64,000 nucleotides of DNA, taken from positions 8,336,501 through 8,400,500 of the forward strand of contig CM072336.1 in the NCBI GenBank assembly GCA_036874045.1, read 5' to 3'. Under the pieces are notes generated by a model. That model saw only the letters and a list, made by a program, of their open reading frames with translations, made no database searches and was not told where the DNA came from. Both the position numbers and the translations under genes were made by a program. Source of the stretch: Cymodocea nodosa. Lineage: Eukaryota > Streptophyta > Magnoliopsida > Alismatales > Cymodoceaceae. Shown here piece after piece: positions 27,501 to 37,272 of the stretch (positions within the stretch are counted from its first letter, which is position 1; each line of letters begins with the position of its first letter).

Positions 27501-30500
27501 CCTGCAATTGTTTTCCTAAAATATATAGAGTAATCCATAGCACACTATCAAAATCCTCCATCAATCATAACTATACTAAATTTGTTACTGTGTGCATGGA
27601 CTCTACTTAAGTTCATAAATTTCCTTTTTGAGCATGCACACTAAGTTCTACCCCTAAACAATAGACTCTACAAGTTGCTCTATGAAAGCCTGTTTGGTTA
27701 AATCTCCATATAAGAAGGCATTTTTACATCAAATTGAGATAGGATCCATGATTGATTGATAGCAAGTAATACAATTACCCAAATAGAGTTGAGAAATGCT
27801 ATAAGTGAAAAAGTTTTAACATAATCCACACCATAAGTTTGAATAAAGTCGCAAGCCACCAATTGCGCCTTATATCCACCAAACTTGTATTTGATGATAT
27901 ATACCCATCTACAAGTGACAATACTAGCCCCAACAAAACAAGGCACTAAATTTCATGTGTCATGTGACCACAAAGCTTCTATCTCTTCAACCATTACAAC
28001 TTACTAATATGGTAACTTTAATGCTTCCTTATAGTTTTTGTGTACCAAAGTGAAGCTACCAATGGATAAAGGTGTTCATAGTAGGAAAAATTGGAGATAA
28101 AATAAAATGTGTAGGAGAGTTTACCTTTCCTTAATGAAATAAGAATGTCAAGGTCTAAAGTAGTGATAGTAGGCATGGTTGGATTTACTAGTGTATCTAG
28201 GGAGGGCTTAGCTAAGGAAGGTGATGTCATTGATACACCTACAATGGATGAGATACATGATCATTGTCTATCTCTTAAGTCATTATCAATATAGGCAAAA
28301 GTAAGGGAATTGCATTTGAAAGAGAATCATCTACATTACAATAAAGTTGAGACTCAAAAAAAGTGATATCAATAGACACAATATTTTTGTGTAGGCAGAT
28401 GATAACACTTATACCCCTTTTGAGTACATGAGTCCTCAACAAAAGCACACTTGAGAGCTCTAAGGGATAACTTATTTAATCCTAGAGATAAGTTCTAGAC
28501 AAAGGCAAAAGACATGATGCATGCCTTTGGAAGAAGCTCTAACAAGTCTTTTCATTTGAAATTTCTAGTCATATGTTGAGCTTGTCAAAGGAGGAGATTC
28601 TCAAACAAAGGGGATGAGCTTGCACAACCACTCATTTTGTACATTTGTCTCCCTTTCTTGCTGCTCTGTTGGGGTTTTCACAAAAAGTTTCTGTTCACAT
28701 TGTTAGGCTCACTAGATATGCTTGCCAAAGGAGAAGATCACCAAAGAAGGAGAGGCAAAGGGAGAAGAAAGAGCATAGCCACCATTTTGCATTCCTCTCA
28801 TGCAACTTTGTTGGGTTTTTTGAGGACTCAGAAACACTAAGAAACCCTTAATGAAAACATTGGATCTTTGTTGGAACCATTAATGGATACAAGGATCTAA
28901 ATAAAAAAACCCAGCCAAAACATCCAAGGTAAATTTCACACTAAGGAGCCTAGACACCGATCTTAACATCCCCAATTATAGATTTACATTTTATGTGAGT
29001 CATGGTGCATATTGTATGGTTTGATGGTCCAGGAGAGTTAGATATCTTTTAAAGAGGGCTCTAATTAACAAAGCAGCACCTTAGTAGCCAAATTTGCTTC
29101 TAACTAACTAATGAAACTGATCACTATTTTTAGTGGTAGGAATGACTTGAATGATTCTTGAAAATACATGATTTCCTTCATATAAACAAACTGCTGCTGC
29201 TCTGATTAGTCCAGATGTACAATGTTATTCCAATAATGGAAACACAAAGCAAAACTGCCATTTTTCTACAAGTAAATTTTCTTTTAGAAAAACCGTTTAT
29301 CTTCAATGGCTACTTTTCTGTATCAAACATGCTTTTATGTTGTAGAACAGATAAAAATGCATAACTAATTTATTTATGTTTTAAGTACCATGTTAAAAAG
29401 ATTATATAATATCATAAGTTTGTCATGCACATTCACTAGGAAAATGGATATGTCAAGTGTGAGAATAAATTCTTATGGAAAGGCAACTTACCCACATTGA
29501 CTCTGTGTCGCTAGGAAACTGTATTGTAACACTGCAATAGTCAGAACCGCCAAATGCTTGTAATCCTAGTCCATTTGTTTTCTTCACAGCATCACAAATG
29601 CATATGCAAAAAGTAAATTAAATCTATTACCATTTTCTGGGAACGAGATAGCCTACTTCTTAAAAAGAAAAAAGCTTACAACTTTGGCAATTTCTTTTTT
29701 TTGGGACTTCACAAATTTTCAACGTCAACAGAACAAGACTATCCAGGTGCAAAGATAATCAAGAGTCTATTACACAAACTTTCTTCTTTCTCTAATTAAC
29801 ATGGAAGGAAATTTTATCGAAGTAAGTGGCAGTTCTTAAATTAATTAATATAAGAGTAATGAAGCCCTGAAATCACATGATTCCAGTTAAAACATTGTTG
29901 TGACTATTAATCATGCCTATAATGGACCTTCTAAATATAGAGATTCCATTTATAGTGTGTAATCACTCTTAATAATTTACATTATGATTCTATATATAAT
30001 AGGAGTCTTGTATAGAATATTTTTGAATCCAAAAAGGATTCTATAAATATGTACATGTACACATTTATTAATTAAAAGTGAAAAAATCTCTTTTCATCTA
30101 TTTTCTTCAACACTTCTTTCATCCTATCTCTTTGTTTTTTATCTTGGTATTAGAGCCAGGTTACGCATGATGTTAACATCGTCGTCAAGTAGTGCTTCCA
30201 ACTTCACATCCACCATCTCCTCTTATGCAACATCTTCTATCAACATACACACTGCTATTCCCATCAAGCTGGATAAAAATAATTATGTTCTCTAGAGAGC
30301 ATCGTTCATAGCATTGTTGCGTAGCCATGATCTTCTAAGCTTCGTTGACAACACATCTCCATGTCCTGCTAATTCAGAGTCATCTACTTTTGCACCACCA
30401 AATTCAAATGTTCTTGCATGGCACAAACAAGACCAACTACTCTTAAGTTGGTTATTTTCTTCCTTAGCGCCTCCTGTTCTAGCTCAGGTCACAAATCAAG

Positions 30501-33500
30501 TCACTTCTTTTGGTGTCTGGAGGACGTTAAAGTGCCTATATGCATCGCATTCTCAAGCTCGTATTCTTCAATTGAAGCTCGAACTTCAAGCTGCAAAAAA
30601 GAGCAATTTATCCATGAATGATTACATCGCTCATGTTACTTTCCTCTCAGATAATCTCGCCATGGTAGGAACCTCTTTGTCTGACAAAGAAATTATTCTT
30701 TATCTTCTTGGTAGACTTGGTCAAAAATATGAGGCCATCATCACCAACCTCACTACTCCAACTTCTTCTCTTACTTTAGTTGACATTCAAGGAATGCTTT
30801 TAAATTATGAGGTACATCTTCATAAATATTCGCAGCTAACAGTCAATTTTGCTTCTAGCAATACTTCTCGTAAAGGTCGTGGTGGTCGTGGACATGGCCA
30901 ATCGCTAGGAGGTCGAGGTAATCGACCAAAAACCCAATGCCAAATATGCAATAGAAGTGGTCATTCAACACTCAACTGTTTTAAAAGATTGGATATTCAA
31001 ACTTTTGCACCAACCAAGTCTCCTCCTCCTAATGCAAATCTCATCTACAAAGGGGACATGATTCCTGAGCATGCACTCTGGTATCCTGATTCTGGTGCAA
31101 CACACCATGTTACTAACAATTTGAATAATCTCTCTATAAGTACTCCATATGCAGGAGCCGATACTATCACTGTTGGCAATGGAAATCAGCTATCGATTAC
31201 TCATACAGGAACTGTAGTGGTAGCTATTAATAACAGTAAAGCATTATTGAATGACATTTTGGTTGTACCTAGAATGACCAAAAATCTATTGTCTATTTAT
31301 CAGTTTTGCAATGATAATCCTCTCAATATTGAATTTGACAATCTTGGTTTTCTAATCAAGGATCGAAGAACTCGACGTCCGGTTCGACAGGGCCTTGCTA
31401 GACGGTCCCTTTATCAATTGTCTTCATAGATTTCTAGCTTGTAGGCTCTATCGACAGTGAAAGCATCTATGGATACGTGGCACATGCAATTAGGTCATCC
31501 GCATACCCAACGTACTTTTTCCATTGTTGCTGCAAATCAATTACCAATAAATGGTAGTCAATTAAATTTTTGCAATGTTTGTTGTTATGGGAAGCTCCAC
31601 AAACTTCCTTTTCAACTTAGTACCTCTATTGAACATGAACCTTTAACTTTAATTTTCATTGATATTTGGGGCCCAAGTCCTATTGTGCCTAAGTGTGGTT
31701 TTCACTATTATATACATTTCATTGATGCTAGCACATGTTATACATGGTTATATCCATTAACTAGCAAATCTGAGGTGCTTGCCACTTTCATTAAATTGAA
31801 AGCATATATTGAGAAATTCTTGGGGAAGAATATTAAAATGTTGCAAAGTGATAATGGTGGAGAATATATTGCATTTCAAAATTCTTCAATCAAATGGTAT
31901 TGAAGATCGATTTTCTTGTCCTCATACTCATGAGCAAAATGGGATGGCAAAGCAAAAACATAGACACATCGTTGATATAGGTCTTTCTCTTTTAGCTCAT
32001 GCAAATTTATCAAAGGAGTTTTGGCCTGAAGCATTCCAAACAGCAGTCTATCTGATCAATCAACTACCTATATCGAAGAATATCAGCCCTCTTGAAGCTC
32101 TTTTTAAATCAAAACCTGATTATAATTTTCTCAAAGTATTTAGGTGTAGGTGGTACCCAATTCTGCGACCATACCTTTCTAACAAATTCAATTATCGTAC
32201 CACCCCATGTATTTTTCTTGGATATTCATTGGATCATAAAGGCTATCTTCGCTTCTCCCCAGATCATTGCAAAGTTTATATCTCTCATGATGTTATATTC
32301 AATGAAGTAGATTTTTCATTGAACGATAAACTTGAGCATTCAACCTCTACATCGATGCAAGAAGATGTTTCCAATGCAGATCCACTAACCCAAATTATTT
32401 TACCTTGTCGCTCTCCATCAGAAGCTTATTCAGACACATCACCAAATAATGGTCAAAATAATCATGATAGTACACCATTTGGATCTAATGAACCCAACTC
32501 ATCTACAGAAAATACAACTATCAATGATTTATTATCATCTACTAAACATGCTTCTATAGAAAATAATTCATCTACTGAAAATCATTCTCCATTGTCAGAT
32601 CATCGACCAGTTACAAGAGCATCAAGAGGAATATACAAGCCTAATCCCAAGTATGCACTCAATGTCCAAGGTTGTCATAATACATCTAACAACATCACCA
32701 AGCTCCTCAAGACCTTAAGTGGAAGCAGACAATGCAAGAAGAATATGAACCATTACCCAAAAATTCTACATGGCGTTTGGTCCCTCCTCCATCACATACC
32801 AACATTATTGGTAGCAAATGGGTGTACAAGGTTAAAGAAAAATCAGATGGATCAGTTGAATGATTCAAGGCAAGGCTTGTTGCTCAAGGCTTTGCTCAAA
32901 AATATGGAATCGACTATAGAGAAACTTTTAGTCTGGTTGTTAAACCAGTTACCATTAGAGTGCTTCTTAGTCATGCGTTCAACAATGGTTGGAATATGCG
33001 ACAATTGGATGTATCAAATGCATTTCTTCATAGAGAATTAAATGAAGACATCTATATGCATCAGCCACTAGGATTTCTTAATCAGGAATTTCCAAAATAT
33101 GTTTGTAAACTTCAAAAATCGTTATATGGACTCAAACAGGCCCTTAGAGCATGGTTCAGTTGTCTCAAGAATTTTCTGCACACTATTGGGTTTCAAGAGT
33201 CTAAATGTGATGCCTCCATATTTATCAAACATCACAAAAATACCGTTACTTATGTTCTTGTGTATGTCGATGACATCATTATTACTGGTTCATCTTCACA
33301 TGTTAAAGACACAATTGCTTCTTTAGCAAAAACTTTTGCTTTGAAGGACTTGGGCAATCTTCATTACTTTCTTGGTGTTGAAGTTAGGTGCACTAAAGAT
33401 GTCTTGCATCTCTCTCAATCAAAATATCTTGTTGATCTCTTAAAGAAATTTAAACTTTATAGGGTCAAACCATGCAAAACTCATATGGGGAGTACTGTGA

Positions 33501-34903
33501 AACTTACACAAGTTGATGGAGAGGTGTTGAAAAATCTACCGAATATCGCAGCTTAGTTGGCACATTGCAATATTTATGCATTACAAGACCTGACATCTCG
33601 TATTCTGTCAATAAGGTATGCCAATTTCTGACTTCTCCTACTGTTGAACATTTTAAAGCAGCTAAGAGAATTGTTCGATATCTCAAGAACACTATAAATC
33701 ATGGGTTATATTATCAGCAGACAAGCTCACCACTATTGCAAGCCTTCAGTGACGCAGATTGGAGAGGAGACCTCGATGATAGATGGTCTCAAATTGGATA
33801 TTGTGTGTTTTTTTGGGAAAAATCTCATCTCATGGAGTTCTCGCAAACAACATGCTCTTTCTAGATCAAGTACTAAAGCAAAATCTCGTGCCCTTGTGCT
33901 TGTTGCTTGTAAGATATTATGGTTACAATCTTTATTTCGTAAGCTCTATATACTTTACATTACACCTATTCTATGGTATGATAATATTAGCTCCATACAT
34001 CTTGTTGTCAATCCTATATTACACTCACGTTCAAAATACTTTGAGATAGATTTGCATTTTCTTATAGATCATATGTGGCGACATAATTTTCAAATACAAT
34101 ATATCAAGTCAGACAGACAAATCACTAATCCTTTTACAAAGCCTGTTCCATCACAGTCATTCTTCAACTTCTGCTACAAGTTGTCATTGGGCACCCCACC
34201 TCTAGCTTGAGGAGGGATATTAATCATGCCTATAATGGACCTTCTAAATATAGAGATTCAATTTATAGTGTGTAATCATTCTTAATAATTTACATTATAA
34301 TTCTATATATAGTAGGAGTCTTGTATAGAATATTTTTTAATCTAAAAATGATTCTATAAATATGTACATGTACACATTTATTAATTAAAAATGGAAAAAT
34401 TTCTTTTCATCTATTTTCTTCAACGCTTCTTTCATCCTATCTCTTTATTTTTTATCCGTGACAACTTCTAAAAATTACAGCTTTATATAATTCCATTGAA
34501 ACCCAAGAATGGCACAGACACAGAGGCCTACGCAACTAGCAAAATGAGAAAAATACCGGAGAACACAAGCGGGAAAGGAAACGGAATTAAACCGACCGAT
34601 CGAAATCTCACCACACACTTGGCGAAGTCGGACCTGAGAGACGCTAGGGCGTTCAGATCCTCATCGGGGAGACGGAACTTGTCTTCTTACGCATGCGATG
34701 ATCCCAAACATGTGAATAAAGGAGGAAGCGTCAGAGTAATCCCGAAGTATGAGAAGGCGAGGAACTCGCACGTATGAAAAAGATTGGATCTGACACATCC
34801 TCCTCCCTTTCCTACCAAAATGGGAGACACCCGAGATATAGATGAGGATTGCAACGAAGCCGGAGACGAGGGACAGCGTCAGTCCGAGCACCAGTATTCG
34901 CAT
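3567..34903 (-). CDS. SIA2: Sialyltransferase-like protein (GT29 family, SIA2 type), complete, 12 coding exons
   Basis: Predicted Golgi type II membrane protein of the GT29 fold; plant members act in glycan synthesis and pollen growth, with the acceptor unsettled. Exons, in order of transcription: 34816-34903, 34612-34682, 29492-29581, 20514-20591, 19549-19649, 11130-11322, 10965-11055, 10706-10770, 4543-4697, 4392-4473, 4202-4311, 3567-3762. They total 1,320 nt (439 aa plus stop), close to the roughly 440 aa I recall for Arabidopsis SIA2, and every junction is GT-AG and in phase. Residues 4-25 form the signal anchor. Sialyl motif L is near 172-207 ([20 protein letters not shown]), motif S near 264-305 ([18 protein letters not shown], then CDSVDMYGF), and the H..Y region is at 322-330. 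The C terminus is [18 protein letters not shown]. The start is the first ATG before the anchor. Introns 2, 3, 5 and 8 are 5-9 kb and filled with repeats. The least certain junction is intron 1 (133 bp, weak polypyrimidine tract). Confidence 0.93.
5402..6230 (+). repeat. Tandem duplication (about 350 and 470 bp units) carrying long polypyrimidine tracts
   Basis: Two consecutive copies begin with aacc(t/c)taatggatt and continue through a shared stretch ending atagtgaa(a/g)tattaaagtt. Each then enters an almost pure C/T tract (about 5551-5752 and 5905-6220) on the plus strand. The boundary of copy 2 is near 5752, and a third partial start (aaccctaatggg) follows near 6223. The copies differ by point changes and mainly by tract length. 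In the host transcript (minus strand) the tracts read as GA-rich RNA. Confidence 0.8.
6566..6587 (+). repeat. (GGA)n microsatellite
   Basis: Seven uninterrupted gga units within intron 8 of the sialyltransferase-like gene. Confidence 0.9.
8308..8742 (+). repeat. Degenerate minisatellite, roughly 27-bp half-units
   Basis: About 430 bp made of alternating half-units resembling gttacatttctatagaaat and caggttacagttcaattcaa, at least 14 of them. Those at the right end (8560-8742) are most alike and the left ones more decayed. This is a head-to-tail array with no unique spacers, so it is a satellite-type repeat and not a CRISPR. It lies in intron 8. Confidence 0.8.
10824..10889 (-). pseudogene. 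Decayed tandem copy of exon 8 in intron 7 (possible poison exon)
   Basis: A unit of about 118 bp containing exon 8 of the sialyltransferase-like gene (10706-10770, 65 nt) has a second diverged copy immediately upstream in transcription. The copies lie at about 10684-10801 and 10802-10919. The second copy retains an AG acceptor (ttctcag) and a GT donor (caggtttct) at the matching places, giving a 66-nt exon-like segment. Read in the phase left by exon 7 it gives [16 protein letters not shown] then a TGA, against [20 protein letters not shown] in the real exon. Inclusion would therefore truncate the protein. Whether it is ever spliced in is unknown. Confidence 0.78.
11769..11805. repeat. (TA)n microsatellite
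   Basis: Near-perfect alternating ta/at run, broken once, in intron 5 of the sialyltransferase-like gene. Confidence 0.85.
12711..13765. repeat. Large inverted duplication (arms about 365-410 bp, loop about 280 bp)
   Basis: The plus strand at about 12711-13120 is the reverse complement of about 13400-13765, at roughly 80-85% by eye with small gaps. Shared landmarks include gagtgagc..accacatcaatagggaga, ctaacataagtgt(c/g)aattatg and catgatctttgagc. The right arm contains the apparent left end of an LTR (starting at 13479) plus about 80 bp of the DNA outside it. The duplication therefore happened after that insertion. Either strand of RNA from here could fold into a long imperfect hairpin. It lies in intron 5 of the sialyltransferase-like gene. 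Confidence 0.8.
14512..14634 (+). repeat. 5' LTR of copia element A
   Basis: About 123 bp, starting tgttggaact and ending ctcttaac just before the primer-binding-like site. It pairs with 19013-19146. Confidence 0.82.
19013..19146 (+). repeat. 3' LTR of copia element A
   Basis: About 134 bp after a g-rich polypurine tract. It ends ctcttaaca, then the catta target duplication. Confidence 0.85.
21440..21835 (+). mobile_element. Copia 3'-end relic D (RNase H region only)
   Basis: A plus-strand remnant of a copia RNase H and the tail of its polyprotein, recognised by the residue pattern around [20 protein letters not shown]. It is followed by a degraded polypurine-like string at about 21820. Everything upstream of RNase H is missing, and the remainder is broken several times. 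It probably runs into an LTR remnant at 21836-21980, but no partner LTR was found. Confidence 0.6.
22270..22369 (+). repeat. 5' LTR of copia element B
   Basis: About 100 bp, starting tgttagaatg right after the target duplication ggatt and ending ttaaca. Confidence 0.82.
26626..26724 (+). repeat. 3' LTR of copia element B
   Basis: About 99 bp, starting tgttataatg after the polypurine tract and followed by the second ggatt. Confidence 0.82.
28561..29491. other. Remainder of intron 3, no gene
   Basis: Contains a loose duplication of about 150 bp: the cttgtcaaaggaggagattct segment near 28585 resembles cttgccaaaggagaagatcac near 28720, each followed by a related stretch. The rest is AT-rich intron. 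No coding or mobile-element domain was recognised. Confidence 0.45.
29905..30144 (+). repeat. 5' LTR of copia element E
   Basis: 240 bp, beginning tattaatcatgcct and ending tttttatct, preceded by gtgac. It lacks the usual TG start, but both LTRs agree. Confidence 0.9.
34218..34457 (+). repeat. 3' LTR of copia element E
   Basis: 240 bp, about 95% identical to the 5' LTR by direct comparison and followed by the second gtgac. Confidence 0.9.
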
Positions 34904-35010
34904 TTGTTACGGTAGGGCGAAGTAAAGTCGACGATAACCGAGCTCGGCTCGCTCTCGCTCCCTCTGAGAAGTGTGAGCTTCTGCTTCGAGCGAGCGGACG
35001 ACGGGAAATT
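34904..35010 (-). promoter_or_regulatory. Probable 5' leader / core promoter of the sialyltransferase-like gene
   Basis: A GC-richer stretch of about 100 bp directly upstream of the SIA2-type start codon stands out from AT-rich flanks. Read on the minus strand it is purine/pyrimidine-biased, with repeated gagcgag- and cgagc-type units, as seen in plant 5' UTRs. No clear TATA box was fixed, so the transcription start is inferred only. Confidence 0.35.
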
Positions 35011-36242
35011 TGTTTTATTATTTAAAATTAAAATATATTTATTTAATTCATGTTAAATAACTGCAGGAGGTGGTGAGCAATATTTCCTGCTGATGGCGTC
35101 TGTACTTCGACAAATTACATTTATAATAAATAAATAAATAAAAGTACTTCTTCATTTCGAAATTTAAAGATATTTAAAATTAATATATTATTTTGTGTAT
35201 CAATACGTTAAATTATTTTTAAAATAATACATCAATTTCTATACGGAAGATAATGCTATAATTCTTTGATATCCTGATATTACTTTTAATAATCTCTCGC
35301 AATTATCTTCGTTTAACACTTCTTAACATTAACCTACAATTGATCTCTCAAAATTTTTCTCCTATCGTATTACATCACCTTCGTCTGAGTCATTGAATTC
35401 TTATAATTTTTACTCTAATAAGTAACGTTAAAAGAGGTTGCGTAAGCCTTCAAATTTTTTACAAAGTCAAGAGGAAACTTCGGACGTTTTAGTTTTTCTT
35501 CACTTTTTGTACATAAACACACTCCATTAAGATGAAATGCATCTTCGTCGAAGGAAGCAAACGTCACAAGGCTATTACGCCCTTCTCTACTGGGATGAAA
35601 GCTTGTGTAGATGCAGGGAGTGGTGTGAAGATCAAATCAATTCCTTTACCACCAAAAGAATTTGAGTTGAACACGAACTGGTTGGTCTTTGAAATGCCAT
35701 ATTGTGTGGACCATGGGTGGCTCAAGCTTTCTATGGCTATGAGAAATGTTGCAATGGCAAAGTAGTTCTCTGGCCAAAACTTTGTATGTGAATTTGCATT
35801 TTACTGGTAGTGTCAAATAAAACAATTCTTAACCTTCATTGGAAAGATCTATACAATTTTGGACCATGCACGGTAAATTGAACACACTGTCCTATCCTTG
35901 AGGTGAAATGATATGAGAGGGTCCTTATATGTTTGAGAGCATTATTACTAATGTCTTGGTCACATCGGAAGTACTTTGACGAAGCTTAGGTCCAACTACC
36001 AGTAACATGGACTTTGTCATGATTGCTTTTAGTCTCTTTGAAAATGGGGGTGCCCTACAGAAGTATGACCCATTGTGGAAGTAGGCCTTGCGCATCTTCA
36101 TTCTCTTGAGGGTGGGCAAAAGTCCCATTAACAATACCAAATAGGTCATGGCCCTTGAGTACCACTTACCATGGAAGCCATGGCTCTCTCCATGGCAAGT
36201 AGTTGTTCCTATCATGTGGGCTGAGGGATGAAAAAAGGGTGG
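35011..36242. other. AT-rich spacer upstream of the sialyltransferase-like gene, no supported gene
   Basis: Mostly AT-rich sequence. A more balanced stretch at about 35530-35800 contains a 77-codon plus-strand open frame (35532-35765) that I could not assign. It has no recognised domain, splice partner or paralogue in the window. It may be a decayed repeat. Confidence 0.4.
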
Positions 36243-36450
36243 TCACAAGGATGAATGAGAAAGAGGCAATGGAATGGAGAGCCATGTCACTTTGAAAACA
36301 TATAAAGATGAATGAGGAAGGGCTATATGAATGAACTAGGCATATCACTTAGATACCATATCAGGATGAATGAGGAAAAAGCTATGAATGAACTAGGCAT
36401 ATCACTTTGAAACCATATAAAGATGAACGAGGAAGGCTATGAATCGACCA
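36243..36450 (+). repeat. Tandem repeat, about 59-bp unit, about 3.5 copies
   Basis: Four successive units each contain (a/g)gatga(a/c)(t/c)gag, then in the first three gaact/gagag...catgtcac or catatcacttt. Their shared core is gatgaatgaggaa...gctatgaatgaactaggcatatcac. The first unit is most diverged and the last is cut short before 36455. Confidence 0.75.
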
Positions 36451-36525
36451 TTGTTACAAGAGTATACATAGAGCTACAACTAAACATTTTAGAGAGTCTA
36501 TGGTACAATTTTGTGATGTGGTCAA

Positions 36526-37272
36526 TGAAAGGGATATGAGAATGTAGAATAGGATTCTAAGATCTAACAATCCAACTAGGAAGATTCAAGACAATGAAAG
36601 AAAGAACAATTGCATAAAAGAATACAATATTTAAGTAGTTCGACAACTTACCTACGTCTACAAAGTGTTGATGGTGTTTATTGTGGCTAAGGTTCAAAGA
36701 GTTATAATTACATTAGCATAAAACATTTATATATAAAGGGTCATTAAGGCTTACATGACACGTTACACAATGTTAAAATTCATAAATATCAATTGTGGCA
36801 AATCATGTTAGGTGTAACTGGTCACATGTGGCAAGTGTATCTAGTTTCACAAAATCTATGGCTATAACAACCTCGTACGATTGTGCTAGCCCTATAGTAA
36901 ATGTAAAATTTACTCTATAGTGTTTAGCTAGTTAAACACCACAAACCCTCTTTGTTAATCTATCTAAATATCACAAACTATCTATATACTTTAGCTAAAC
37001 ATAACATACCTCTTCGTCACCTTTGTTTGTCAAGTACTATGACCCTTCATTGAGTTTACATTACCAAACCTTCTATTTGATATTGGTCATTTGAACACCT
37101 TAAATTATCTATTGAGTTTAGCTAAACTCAACGAACCCTCTCCCACGTGACTTCTTTGAACTCTATGGACCTATCCATTGAGTTTAGTTAAACTCAATGA
37201 ATCTTAGACTATACTACTTATTCACCATCTCTTCAATTAGCAAACTAATTAAGGTAATATTTACATCTAACA
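36526..37272 (-). repeat. 3' LTR of copia element F
   Basis: About 747 bp. On the plus strand it runs from tgaaagggatatgag to tacatctaaca and shares most of its sequence with 41185-41969. Confidence 0.85.

Larger units (their letters stand above)
22085..28560 (-). mobile_element. Copia element C, truncated and broken, interrupted by element B
   Basis: Minus-strand copia relic in two pieces, about 22085-22269 and 26725-28560 (outer limit approximate), separated by element B. The visible parts are the RNase H tail (22105-22269), RNase H (26725-26834), reverse transcriptase (27299-27538 with [12 protein letters not shown], and 27698-27946) and the end of the integrase region (28018-28230). Gag, protease and most of integrase were not found, and its left LTR is not clear. 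It is broken many times. It must be older than element B, which landed in its RNase H coding stretch. Confidence 0.75.
29905..34457 (+). mobile_element. Copia LTR retrotransposon E (Ale/Retrofit-like), recent, broken, in intron 2
   Basis: A 4,553-bp element with equal 240-bp LTRs (29905-30144 and 34218-34457) and a perfect target duplication gtgac (29900-29904 and 34458-34462). A primer-binding-like ttggtattagagcc follows the left LTR, and a polypurine tract (gcttgaggaggga) precedes the right. Order is gag with a UBN2-type domain and zinc knuckle [14 protein letters not shown] (30170-31010), protease (near 31080, PDSGATHH), integrase (31457-32300), reverse transcriptase (about 32640-33560, YVDDIIITG) and RNase H (33565-34200). 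It is broken about six times. I count 13 differences over 240 LTR bases (about 5%), roughly 2 million years at the commonly used grass rate of 1.3e-8 per site per year. It is the youngest element in the window. Confidence 0.92.

Noticed and set aside
35532-35765. Possible small gene upstream of the sialyltransferase-like gene
   Set aside because: Open for 77 codons with balanced composition, but there is no recognisable family or splice partner. Chance or a decayed repeat is as likely.
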